DNA from: an uncultured Schlesneria sp.
GTDB taxonomy: Bacteria > Planctomycetota > Planctomycetia > Planctomycetales > Planctomycetaceae
Assembly (NCBI GenBank): GCA_903899985.1
Contig: CAIULL010000258.1
Span: forward strand, 1 to 56,440
Direction of reading: 5' to 3'
Length of the DNA: 56,440 bases
Shown here: piece after piece, positions 44,622 through 52,871 of the stretch
Numbering within the stretch: the first letter of the stretch is position 1
Layout of the letters: each line of letters begins with the position of its first letter
Translations under genes and position numbers: made by a program
Notes under the pieces: model-generated
Database searches by the model: none
What the model saw: the letters and a program-made list of their open reading frames with translations, nothing else
What the model was told of the DNA's origin: nothing

Positions 44622-47117
44622 ATGTCGCATGTCTTTGAGCTGGCTGCAAACTCGCCGGTGACGGATCGTCGCCGCCGTTGCCCGGCCATTGTCATCGTTG
44701 GTATCGCCTCGCTGGGAATCCTGGCAGACCGGATTTATCCCGTCTCGCTCAACGTATGGCTGTTGCTGACCACTGTGTCGGCGAGTGCCTGGCTTGTGGC
44801 GTTTTCCACTCGACACCGATGGCCGTCCGCCTTGTTCCTTTTACTTGGCTGGTTCGGACTGATGGGAGCCTGGCATCATTGCCGCTGGAATTGTCGAGCC
44901 GAGACCAATATCGCCAATTCCGCAACCAGTACTCCAGAACTGGTTCGCGTTGTGGGAAAAGTCGTTCAAACACCCTGGATTGTCCACCATCCTGAGGCGA
45001 GCCGCGCAAGCTGGCAAAGTCCTGAACACACGATTCTAATCCTGGAAAGCCGATCGCTGGTGACTGACGCCACGAAGTCGCTGCCGGTTTCGGGGACAAC
45101 GCGAGTCTCTGTCGATGGCGCTTTGTCCAAAGTCGCGTTGGGTGATCTTGTCGAAGTCACGGGAACGTTGGCTCTTCCCAGTGAACCAGCGAATCCCGGC
45201 GATTTCAATCAGCGTTCCTTCTTGCGTGCTCAGGGGATCTTCGCGGTAGTCCGTTCTGACCACCCTGACTGTGTTGCTGTCTTAAGTCGAGAACGAACCG
45301 TATGGGATTGGCTGCTGGTCCTGCGTGGCCAACTGCGATCGCGTGCTGAGCAATTGATTTCGAACTGGCTTCGGAGCGACACGGCTCCCGTGGCTCAAGC
45401 CATGCTGTTGGGAAGCCGTGTCCAAATCGATGATGAAACTCGTCGAGCTTTCCGCGAAAGCGGGATGCTCCACGTCCTGGCCATTTCGGGAATGAATGTC
45501 GGGCTGCTATGGAGCTGGCTCTGGTCACTCAGCCGATGGCTGGGTCGATCGGCCGAGACTTCGACGTGGATCGTGTTGATCGCTTTACCTCTCTATGCAA
45601 TCGTCACGGACGCGAATCCCCCAATCGTCCGTGCGACGGTTGTCGCTGTCGTTGTTGCGATGGGAACACTGCTGGGGCGTACCGGGTCGATGGGTAACTC
45701 ACTGGCCCTTGCCGGCCTGTCCGTACTGGCCTGGAATCCGACCGACTTGTTCAACACCGGAGCTCAGCTTTCGTTTCTCGCGGTTTTCGCCATCCTGCAC
45801 ACCACGAACTGGCTGAAGCTGTTGCAGCAGCAGACACTGGTCAAGGAGGACGACGGACCATTGGAAAATTCGTTTCTGAAGCGATCGGTTCGTCGAATCG
45901 TACGTGCCATCATCGAGGCGAATGTCGTGGGACTGGCGGTCTGGGTCATGACCTCACCACTGGTCGCCAGTGAGTTTCATCTTGTTTCACCGATCGGATC
46001 ATTACTGACAGTCCTGCTTGCAGTTCCGGTCACCGTCATGTTCTGGATTGGCTACTCCTTCCTGTTGCTCGGTCTGGTCTGGTCAAGCCTGTTTGGCTGG
46101 CTGGGGATTCCGTTCGACATGATGTTGCGAGGCTTTCTCTGGACCGTCCATGCCGGTGCGAGTCTTGACCTGGGACACGTCTATGTCCCCTCACCTCCAC
46201 TCTGGTGGACGATAGGGTTTTATGGATTGACCCTGCTGCCAATTCTGTTGATTCGCAACCATCGCTGGGCTGCCGCTGTTTCAGTTCGCGCCGGATTAAC
46301 CTGGATGGTGCTGGGGCTTGCCTGGGATCTTTATCGCGAGCCTCAGCGTGGGGTCACATGCACGTTCATCTCCGTCGGGCATGGGCTAAGCGTCTTAATC
46401 GAGTGCCCAAACGGTCGCACGGCTTTGTACGATGCGGGTGGAATGGTCGGTGGCGGATCGGTCGCTCGGACAATCTCACAGGCATTGTGGACGACGGGCC
46501 GTTCGCGACTGGACGCCGTGGTAATCTCACACGCCGATGGCGACCACTGCAACGCCTTGCCCGAGTTAAGTCGTATCGTGTTACCGGGGAATCTATTTGT
46601 GCATCGTACCTTTCTCGACTGGAAACAACTGCCGGTCGCTGATGCGATCGAACGTTCAGCCAGCGCCGGGGCCAAGGTCCGCTTGATCTGCGAAGGAGAA
46701 TCGCTGGTTCTCGATCCGAGTGTGTCATTAAAAATCCTCCATCCACCGAACGAGTTTCACTCATCCAAAGACAATCCCAACAGCATCGTGCTTTGCATTG
46801 AATATGCCGGGCGACGAATCATGCTGACCGGGGATCTTGAACTTGACGGCCTTGAGCGACTGTTAAAGACACCTCCCGTCGACACGGATGTTTTGCTTTC
46901 ACCACATCACGGCAGCTTGAAAGCGAACCCACCCGATCTGGCTCGCTGGGCGACCCCGGAATACCTGGTCGTCAGCACTCCAGAAGCGAGTGCCGCCGAA
47001 CGCCTTGCCGCGCGTTATGGCCCTGAAACTCAAATCCTGACGACGGCAACTCGAGGGGCAATCCGCTGTCATATCAGTCCTGACGGACAACTTCAGATTG
47101 TTCCGTTCAAGAATTAG
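44622..47117 (+). CDS. comEC: ComEC/Rec2 family DNA-uptake channel
   Basis: About 831 residues (GTG 44619 is an alternative start one codon earlier). ComEC forms the inner-membrane channel for single-stranded DNA in natural transformation. Layout: N-terminal membrane segments (about 20-90), the DUF4131/OB-like region (about 110-215, GDLVEVTGTLALPSEPANPGDFNQR), the competence membrane domain (about 255-560, with LLGSRVQIDDETRRAFRESG, HVLAISGMNVGLL and PPIVRATVVAVVV), and a C-terminal metallo-beta-lactamase-like domain (SHADGDHCNALPEL with H-x-D-x-D-H metal ligands, LTGDLELDGLERLL, LSPHHGSLKANPPD). The domains are complete and in normal order, and the nuclease-like metal ligands are present. 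A 93-bp palindromic element follows. Confidence 0.9.
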   Translation: MSHVFELAANSPVTDRRRRCPAIVIVGIASLGILADRIYPVSLNVWLLLTTVSASAWLVAFSTRHRWPSALFLLLGWFGLMGAWHHCRWNCRAETNIANSATSTPELVRVVGKVVQTPWIVHHPEASRASWQSPEHTILILESRSLVTDATKSLPVSGTTRVSVDGALSKVALGDLVEVTGTLALPSEPANPGDFNQRSFLRAQGIFAVVRSDHPDCVAVLSRERTVWDWLLVLRGQLRSRAEQLISNWLRSDTAPVAQAMLLGSRVQIDDETRRAFRESGMLHVLAISGMNVGLLWSWLWSLSRWLGRSAETSTWIVLIALPLYAIVTDANPPIVRATVVAVVVAMGTLLGRTGSMGNSLALAGLSVLAWNPTDLFNTGAQLSFLAVFAILHTTNWLKLLQQQTLVKEDDGPLENSFLKRSVRRIVRAIIEANVVGLAVWVMTSPLVASEFHLVSPIGSLLTVLLAVPVTVMFWIGYSFLLLGLVWSSLFGWLGIPFDMMLRGFLWTVHAGASLDLGHVYVPSPPLWWTIGFYGLTLLPILLIRNHRWAAAVSVRAGLTWMVLGLAWDLYREPQRGVTCTFISVGHGLSVLIECPNGRTALYDAGGMVGGGSVARTISQALWTTGRSRLDAVVISHADGDHCNALPELSRIVLPGNLFVHRTFLDWKQLPVADAIERSASAGAKVRLICEGESLVLDPSVSLKILHPPNEFHSSKDNPNSIVLCIEYAGRRIMLTGDLELDGLERLLKTPPVDTDVLLSPHHGSLKANPPDLARWATPEYLVVSTPEASAAERLAARYGPETQILTTATRGAIRCHISPDGQLQIVPFKN

Positions 47118-47142
47118 TGCTTTGCCAAGCTTCTGAATCAGG

Positions 47143-47235
47143 GTGCCACTGTATGAACGTCTTCGGTCATGCAGTGCTCTTTCACTGGTCGAACGAGAAG
47201 ACACTGCTTCTCCGAAGACTCTGAAGCAGTGGCAC
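47143..47235. repeat. Palindromic element after comEC
   Basis: GTGCCACTG (47143-47151) pairs with CAGTGGCAC (47227-47235), and inside it GTCTTCGG (47159-47166) pairs with CCGAAGAC (47212-47219). The 34-base right end (47202-47235), read on the minus strand, matches 35166-35199. It lies between the convergent comEC and DUF1501 genes, so it can act as a two-way terminator, but its copy elsewhere marks it as a dispersed, MITE-like repeat. Confidence 0.7.
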
Positions 47236-47265
47236 AGAATTCTTATTAGGAAGTTTGACAAGGTA

Positions 47266-48723
47266 TTAAAACAGTCCGGCAATCGGATTCGCGTCGAAGA
47301 TATGCGTCGGTCGATTCAGATCGTCGTACCAGGCTGCCGTGTCAGGAAGACCCAGTGCCGTATAGATCGTAGCGGCCATGTTCTCGGGCTTTTGTGGATC
47401 AGCGGCAGGGTAGGCCCCGATCTTGTCCGAAGCGCCGATAACATGGCCCCCTTGTGTCCCACCTCCGGCGAAGAACACAGTTTGCACCGCTCCCCAATGA
47501 TCACGTCCCGGCAATTTATAGTGCTGTGGCAGATGAGTCACTTTCGGTGTTCGACCAAACTCACCCGCCATCACGATCAGCGTGTCATCCAGCATCCCTC
47601 GATCATGAAGATCGTCCAGCAGGGCAGACAGGCACTTGTCGGTTGGTGGGAAAAGTTTGTCTTTCAAGTGCGGAAACGCTTCGCCATGAGTATCCCAGGT
47701 CTCGTTGTTCCCCAGATTGACCTGGACCAGATTCACACCCGCTTCCACCAGGTTACGTGCCATGAGCAGCGACCAGCCGAACGAATTTCGTCCGTAGCGA
47801 TCCAGTGTCTCGGGCCGCTCATTTTTGACATCCAGGATTTGTTTCACCTTGGGGTCGGTTAACAGCGAGATTGCTCCCTGACGCGATCGATCAAACGATT
47901 CGGTCCCTGCCGCACGATCCAGGTCCTGTCGCTGATGTTCGATCGACTGCAACAGATCCATCCGTTTGCCGAAACGGTCGAATGACAGTTCGGCAGGAAG
48001 GGTCAAATCAGGGATTTGAAATTTGCGATCGGCGTTAAAGACCTTCGGTCGCTCCTGATGATCGAAGGCAAATTCCGGGTAGGCCCCGTAACAGGCCGAA
48101 TCATATCCGGCCGCATCAATCACCCACGGGTCCCGGTGTGATCCCAACTGCCCGGCGAATTGACCCGGTATCACGCGTCGTGTCGTATGGATCAACCTTT
48201 CGGGGAGAATGGCCGCTGGAGGAAGATTATTGCGAGGTTTGGTGACCGCTCGGGCAACGGAGGCAATCGAAGGCCAGTCGGTTCGTTTCGGACCATTGGG
48301 ATCAAAGCCGGGCGGAAGCATCGACTTTCCCGTCAGCATGATCATGTGACCGGCCGAATGATCATTCGTCGGATGAGTCAGCGAACGGCAGATCGACCAC
48401 AGGTGACTGCGCTGCGCCAGCTTCGGCAAATGTTCGCAAATCTCAAGCCCAGGGGTTTTCGTGGCGATCGGCTGAAACTCGCCCCGGATATTATCCGGCG
48501 CTTCTGGCTTCATATCAAAACTGTCGTGTTGACCAAGTCCGCCAGAGAGAAAGATGTAGATGACCGATTTTGCCGTCTTATTCCCGCGATATGTCGTAAC
48601 ATCAGCAGCTTGCAGGGCCTGCAAATGATTCATTCCCAAGCCCAATAGACCGATCCCGCCCGCCTGCAATGCAGCACGTCGGCCGATTTGAGGATGAGCG
48701 AATTTGGGAACGGACGCGGACAT
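47266..48723 (-). CDS. DUF1501 family protein
   Basis: About 485 residues from ATG 48723. The N-terminal signal has IGRRAALQAGGIGLLGLG, a twin-arginine motif, so it is exported. The body: VIYIFLSGGLGQHDSFDMKPEAP, GEFQPIATKTPGLEICEHLP, SICRSLTHPTNDHSAGH, YGRNSFGWSLLMARNLVEAGV, VMAGEFGRTPKVTHLPQHY and GRDHWGAVQTVFFAGGG, ending TIYTALGLPDT. It is a different subgroup from the other two in the window: LTHPTNDHSAGH replaces the STKEGDH motif, and it is longer. No DUF1549 partner lies beside it. Its role is unknown. Confidence 0.88.
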   Translation of the reverse strand: MSASVPKFAHPQIGRRAALQAGGIGLLGLGMNHLQALQAADVTTYRGNKTAKSVIYIFLSGGLGQHDSFDMKPEAPDNIRGEFQPIATKTPGLEICEHLPKLAQRSHLWSICRSLTHPTNDHSAGHMIMLTGKSMLPPGFDPNGPKRTDWPSIASVARAVTKPRNNLPPAAILPERLIHTTRRVIPGQFAGQLGSHRDPWVIDAAGYDSACYGAYPEFAFDHQERPKVFNADRKFQIPDLTLPAELSFDRFGKRMDLLQSIEHQRQDLDRAAGTESFDRSRQGAISLLTDPKVKQILDVKNERPETLDRYGRNSFGWSLLMARNLVEAGVNLVQVNLGNNETWDTHGEAFPHLKDKLFPPTDKCLSALLDDLHDRGMLDDTLIVMAGEFGRTPKVTHLPQHYKLPGRDHWGAVQTVFFAGGGTQGGHVIGASDKIGAYPAADPQKPENMAATIYTALGLPDTAAWYDDLNRPTHIFDANPIAGLF

Positions 48724-48816
48724 TGGATACCCACCGTGTAACAATCACGAATCAATATCGACTTAAATGTCATACCGGATTGAACGAGACTTCGCAATTT
48801 CGAATTTCAAGTTAGC

Positions 48817-50115
48817 ATGGAAGCTCCTTCTTCTGTGAGAAAGAGATTCATGGCTGGTCCGCGTCTGGAATTGCCCGTACTTCAAAACTGGAGCTGTCAC
48901 AATTGTGGCGGTTGCTGTCGACAGCACTTGATCGAAGTGACAGAAGCGGAGCGACAGCGAATTCTCCAGCAAAACTGGACAGCCGAGGACGGCGTTCATC
49001 AACCTGTCATGCAATGGCACTCAGGCCCCCCCTGGCGCAAGCAGTATCGACTAAGTCATACGGCGGATGGGGGATGTGTCTTTCTGAACGAAAAAGGACT
49101 TTGCCGCATCCACGCAAAATTTGGCGAAGCAGCCAAGCCGCTTCCTTGCCGAGTCTATCCATTTGCCTTTCATCCGTCGGGAAAATCATTCGCCGTCAGT
49201 CTCAGGTTCAGTTGCCCGTCCGTCGTCGCGAATAAGGGGATGGCAGTCACCCAGCGGTCGAGTGAATTACGACGAATGGCCGAGGAAGTCATTCCGCGTG
49301 GTGCCGAAAAATCTCCGCCACCCTTGCTCACCCGTTCTGATCGAGTTGACTGGTCCGATTTGCTTCCCTTCGTCGAAGCACTCGATCACACGTTCGCGGA
49401 CCCGACTTCACCCCTCATTGTGAAACTCCTGCGTGCCATCATCTGGACAACATTGGTCGGTCAGTCGTCATTCGAGAAATTGAAAGGACCCCGCATTCGC
49501 GAGTTAATTGGTTTGCTCATGGAAGCGGCTCGCGTTGAATTTCCCGGCATCCCTGCTCAAATCGATGAGCCGAGTCGATTAGGTCGGCTGTATTTTCGGA
49601 CGCTGGTCGCTCAATACGCGAGGAAGGACACGGTGGCGGATCTCTCAGCAGGCCCCTGGGGACGCTGGCGTCTGTTTCGAGCGATCCTCAAATTCACGAA
49701 GGGAAACGGCGACGTTCCGCCGCTTCAACCAGGTTTCAAACCGGTCCCTTTCGCCTCTCTGGAGACACCGTTCGGCTCATTGGACGCCCAGTCGGAAGAG
49801 GTTCTGACCCGTTATTTTCGAGTCAAGATTCAAGGAATGCACTTTTTCGGTTCGGCATACTATGACGTCCCGTTCGCAGAGGGCTTTCAGAGTCTGGCAT
49901 TGATGCTACCCGTGACGTTGTGGCTGGCCCGCTGGCTGGCGGTCGGTGACGGACGAAACCATTTGACCGTTGATGACATTTCCAAAGGACTGGCAATTGC
50001 TGACCACCATCACGGCTACTCACCCGCCCTGGCACAATACGCAGCCAGAAGCCGAGTCCGATGGCTAGCGGAATCAAACGACCTCAGCCGGTTGTGCCTC
50101 TGGTACTCCCGGTGA
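48817..50115 (+). CDS. YkgJ-type cysteine-cluster protein
   Basis: A 432-residue protein whose N-terminal 130 residues match the YkgJ/FliB-like cysteine cluster: CHNCGGCCRQHL (27-38), then GGCVFLNEKGLCRIHAKFG and LPCRVYPFAF, with a last Cys in RFSCPSV. Such clusters probably bind zinc or an Fe-S centre. The remaining 280 residues (FTKGNGDVPPLQ onward) are soluble and helical, without known family, including GMHFFGSAYYDVPFAEGFQSLALMLPVTLWLARWLAVG, which is amphipathic or weakly hydrophobic. ATG 48850 is an alternative start. It is divergent from the DUF1501 gene. Function unknown. Confidence 0.8.
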   Translation: MEAPSSVRKRFMAGPRLELPVLQNWSCHNCGGCCRQHLIEVTEAERQRILQQNWTAEDGVHQPVMQWHSGPPWRKQYRLSHTADGGCVFLNEKGLCRIHAKFGEAAKPLPCRVYPFAFHPSGKSFAVSLRFSCPSVVANKGMAVTQRSSELRRMAEEVIPRGAEKSPPPLLTRSDRVDWSDLLPFVEALDHTFADPTSPLIVKLLRAIIWTTLVGQSSFEKLKGPRIRELIGLLMEAARVEFPGIPAQIDEPSRLGRLYFRTLVAQYARKDTVADLSAGPWGRWRLFRAILKFTKGNGDVPPLQPGFKPVPFASLETPFGSLDAQSEEVLTRYFRVKIQGMHFFGSAYYDVPFAEGFQSLALMLPVTLWLARWLAVGDGRNHLTVDDISKGLAIADHHHGYSPALAQYAARSRVRWLAESNDLSRLCLWYSR

Positions 50116-50443
50116 ATCTGGAGATTCCGAAAAAAGTTGGCCGAGTTGGCCAAGTTCCGTATTTCATAGGCTTTTTGCAGGTTTGAACTTGGCCAAGTTC
50201 GCCAACTTCCTTCATTCTCACGTTATCCCCGTGAGTACTGCGGTGAAGGATTTCCCAAAGCCGCCACCCCACCACCCCTGCGGTGGAGGTTAACGGGCCT
50301 TTGCCCTGGGAATCAACATGATATTTCATGTGCGTGAATAATGTCTCGTGCCTGCTCTTAGTAAGGGCAAGGTTCCACCCGAACGGTCCTCTGTATTTCG
50401 TAGGTTGGTTCGAGCCATCGCCGCCGAACAAATCATTAAAAAA

Positions 50444-50877
50444 AGTTGGCCAAGTTGGTCAAGTTCCCTGTTTCGTAGGCTTTGTCGCAGGTTCGAAGTT
50501 GGCCAACTTGGCCGACTTCTCGGAGTCGGGCGTAATCTTCGGGCGGTGGAGGTTCCACTCGATCTGTCTTTTTATTCGCAGGATGCGACGAGTCATCGAG
50601 ACCCACCGAGTTATCGAAAAAAAGTTGGCCAAGTTGGTCAAGTTCCCTGTTTCGTAGGCTTTGTCGCAGGTTCGAAGTTGGCCAACTTGGCCGACTTCGC
50701 GGAGTCGGGCGTAATCTTCGGGCGGTGGAGGTTCCACTCGATCCGTCTTTCTATTCGCAGGATGCGTCGAGTCATCGAGGCCCACCGAGTTATCGAAAAA
50801 AAGTTGGCCAAGTTGGCCAAGTTCCCTGTTTCGTAGGATTTTTCGCAGGTTCGAAGTTGGCCAACTTGGCCGACTTC
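50444..50877. repeat. 179-bp tandem array (2.4 units)
   Basis: Three modules start at 50444, 50623 and 50802, exactly 179 bases apart. Besides the module, each full unit carries a constant linker (CGGAGTCGGGCGTAATCTTC, GGGCGGTGGAGGTTCCACTC, GTCATCGAG and CCACCGAGTTATCG). Because 179 is not a multiple of three, a protein frame would shift at each unit, so the array is not a coding repeat. Differences between units are few, so the duplication is recent. The linker preceding the first unit (50371-50443) is a diverged version. Confidence 0.8.
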
Positions 50878-51023
50878 GTTGTGCGAGCGGCCTCCCGACC
50901 CCGCACAAACCACCGACCGAAGAACTCCTGTGGATTCTCTTCCCATCGTTCCCTTCGTGTCCTTCTGTTAAAAAATCTTCTCTTCTATTCTGCTGTCATC
51001 ACGTCACCGCGAAATCTGGTGTC

Positions 51024-51150
51024 AAAGTTCGATCAAGTTCGATCGACTTCGACCATTCCTCGTAATTCATAGCGTTTTGGCGATCATTTCCGTGTTTTTT
51101 GGGGTGTGCGAGTTCGATCAAGTTCGACGCAGTTCGATCGAGTTCGATTC
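51024..51150. repeat. Related 9-mer array AGTTCGATC
   Basis: AAGTTCGATCAAGTTCGATC at 51025-51044 followed by GACTTCGACC, and at 51111-51150 four units (AGTTCGATC, AAGTTCGAC, CAGTTCGATC, AGTTCGATTCC). The spacer contains AATTCATAGCG, and the end reads CCCTTCATTCT; both match the corresponding parts of the first module at 50135-50216 (TTTCATAGGC and CCTTCATTCT). It is thus a divergent relation with another 9-mer. Confidence 0.65.
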
Positions 51151-51445
51151 CCTTCATTCTGCCCGAGCGAGTTGTCCAGTGAACCGCAGGATTCTTATTG
51201 CATCGTTAAACCGCGTCTCCCAGAGAAGCGAGTCCATCGGAATCGATCACGAGCCCGAGGTGTCATTGTGAGCTTGGTCATTGCCGTTACCTTTCACCGC
51301 CGTCAACCAACTATTCGTAATAAGGCTCGGCAACGTTCGAAGAAATCGGCTGGACGCCGATTCTCCTGCGCCGCTGGCTGCGGGTTAAACTAAGTGACGC
51401 TGACATCGTTTATCAGCGTCTCAAAGAGAAACGCGGATTCGCAGC

Positions 51446-51476
51446 AACGAAACGAAACCCGAGCCTTCGTTTCGTT
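51446..51476. repeat. Perfect hairpin AACGAAACGAA/TTCGTTTCGTT
   Basis: An 11-pair stem (51446-51456 with 51466-51476) and a nine-base loop, about 300 bases upstream of the glycosyltransferase gene. It could be a terminator, a protein-binding palindrome or part of the repeat field; there is no T run. Confidence 0.55.
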
Positions 51477-51779
51477 CAACAGGCGTGCAACAAAAAAATA
51501 CAACATAACGCAAACATATTCAATAGAAAAATGAAACTCTTTCTTAACGTTTGGAACCTGCTCATGGAAAGCCCGCTTGCGAGACGGCGACTCTGGTCCG
51601 AGGCGTAATCTCGCTGGTTTCTCAGGTAAGGCCCGCGTCGGTAACGACACCGGCCTGAAATGATATTTTGGATTTCCTTTTCACCAACGCTTTGTGCGAG
51701 TGAATCGGTGTCTACTCCAGCCGGGCTTGAACTAATATAGTTGGCGACGGGTTTTGTCTTTCTGCGTTTCGAATGAAAA

Positions 51780-52871
51780 ATGGTTTTTGACAACAGTGAT
51801 TCCAACGATCTCATCGCGACCCACCCGCAGGGGCAGCCGTGGGCCCGCATTGTCTATTGGTCCAACGGCGGTGGCCTGTCCCGTTCAGCACGTATCGTGT
51901 CTGAGGCACTCACTTCCGCAGGCTGGTGGGTCGAGCTTGTCGAGGATGTCCGGTTTTCCCCGTCCCGGTACCGAGTCGTGCGGTTGGCGCACCGGTGTCG
52001 AAGGTGGCTGAGGCACGGGATGGAAAGAGGGGCCCGGGCAGTGGCCGCTCGTGCTGGCTGGATCGAACAGGCCGACCTGAACATCTTCCTCGAAGAACTG
52101 GTTCCGTCTCAGTTCAGTCTTGCCCGACGGAACGTCTGGATTCCGAATCAGGAATGGATGCCTGTTCGCTGGAAGCCCTATCTTCCATCGCTTGACGGAA
52201 TCTGGGTCAAAACCCGATATGCGGAACAACTTTTCAACCCCTACTCACCGCTCGTCACTTACGTGGGATTCAGTTCGTTCGACCGTTACGACCCATCGGT
52301 CGTTAAGGAACCACAGACATTTCTCCACCTCGCAGGCCAGAGCCTCCAGAAGGGGACGCCTGCGTTGCTCGAAGCCTGGCGGCGTCACCCTGAATGGCCG
52401 AAGCTGGTCCTGATTCAGAATCCGAACAGGGCACAGGTCGTCAAGATCCCGAACGTTGACTACCGGCCAATACGGATCGGCGACGAGGAATTGCGTCTCC
52501 TGCAGAATCGATCGGAATTCCATATGTGTCCGTCGGAAGCAGAAGGCTTCGGGCACATCCTCTGCGAGTCAATGGGTCTCGGGGGAATCGTCCTGTCGAC
52601 CGACGCGCCACCGATGAACGAGTTGGTCACCAACGACCGCGGGATCCTTGTCTCATACGACCGTACGAAACAACAGGGGCTGGGTACAACATGCTACGCG
52701 GCCGTTTCCTCAATCGAGGCGGCTGTCAATCGTCTGCTGCAGTTGAGCGAGACAGAAAAACAAAAGCTTCGTGAACGGGCCCGGGAGTGGTTTCTCGACA
52801 ATCACGCTCGATTCACGCAGGATATTGCCAAAGCGGCGGCGGCTGCCGCGGAGAGAGAGAGGTCGTCATGA
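51780..52871 (+). CDS. GT4-like glycosyltransferase
   Basis: A 363-residue glycosyltransferase of the GT-B fold, GT4/group 1 type, using a nucleotide-sugar donor. The C-terminal donor-binding half carries FLHLAGQSLQKGTPALLEAW, then the signature SEAEGFGHILCESMGLGGIV (Glu in EAEGFGHILCE, the E-x7-E motif) followed by STDAPPMNELV. The N-terminal half starts RIVYWSNGGGLSRSARIVSEALTSAG. No membrane segment is present. Two hand-counted 60-base lines within the gene had 42 and 40 G+C (67-70%), above the rest of the window. It overlaps the next gene (ATGA), so the two are translationally coupled. The acceptor is unknown; the context suggests a surface glycan. Confidence 0.8.
   Translation: MVFDNSDSNDLIATHPQGQPWARIVYWSNGGGLSRSARIVSEALTSAGWWVELVEDVRFSPSRYRVVRLAHRCRRWLRHGMERGARAVAARAGWIEQADLNIFLEELVPSQFSLARRNVWIPNQEWMPVRWKPYLPSLDGIWVKTRYAEQLFNPYSPLVTYVGFSSFDRYDPSVVKEPQTFLHLAGQSLQKGTPALLEAWRRHPEWPKLVLIQNPNRAQVVKIPNVDYRPIRIGDEELRLLQNRSEFHMCPSEAEGFGHILCESMGLGGIVLSTDAPPMNELVTNDRGILVSYDRTKQQGLGTTCYAAVSSIEAAVNRLLQLSETEKQKLRERAREWFLDNHARFTQDIAKAAAAAAERERSS

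Larger units (their letters stand above)
50116..51779. repeat. Gene-free 1.6-kb stretch of 9-mer inverted-repeat modules
   Basis: No frame is supported as a gene here. Four modules of about 76 bases occur at 50135-50209, 50444-50519, 50623-50698 and 50802-50877. Each has a left arm of 9-base repeats (AGTTGGCCA twice, then AGTTCC), a spacer near 25 bases (TTTCGTAGGC...CGCAGGTTCG) and a right arm that is its reverse complement (CCAACTTGGCCGACTT). Frames crossing them encode pseudo-peptides such as VGQVGQ on one strand, explaining the many short open frames. From 51024 a related set with another 9-mer appears, and a hairpin lies at 51446-51476. The role is unknown. Confidence 0.75.

Noticed and set aside
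50328-51072. Several overlapping frames on both strands with repeated peptides (VGQVGQ, KLANLA, NLANLANF)
   Set aside because: They are readthrough of the 179-bp and 9-mer repeats. The unit length is not a multiple of three, so each frame passes through different frames of the same repeat, and no ribosome site or family supports them.
51106-51650. Frames at 51106-51393 (+) and 51390-51650 (-)
   Set aside because: Arg/Ser-rich translations of the AGTTCGATC array and a hairpin region; no support as genes.
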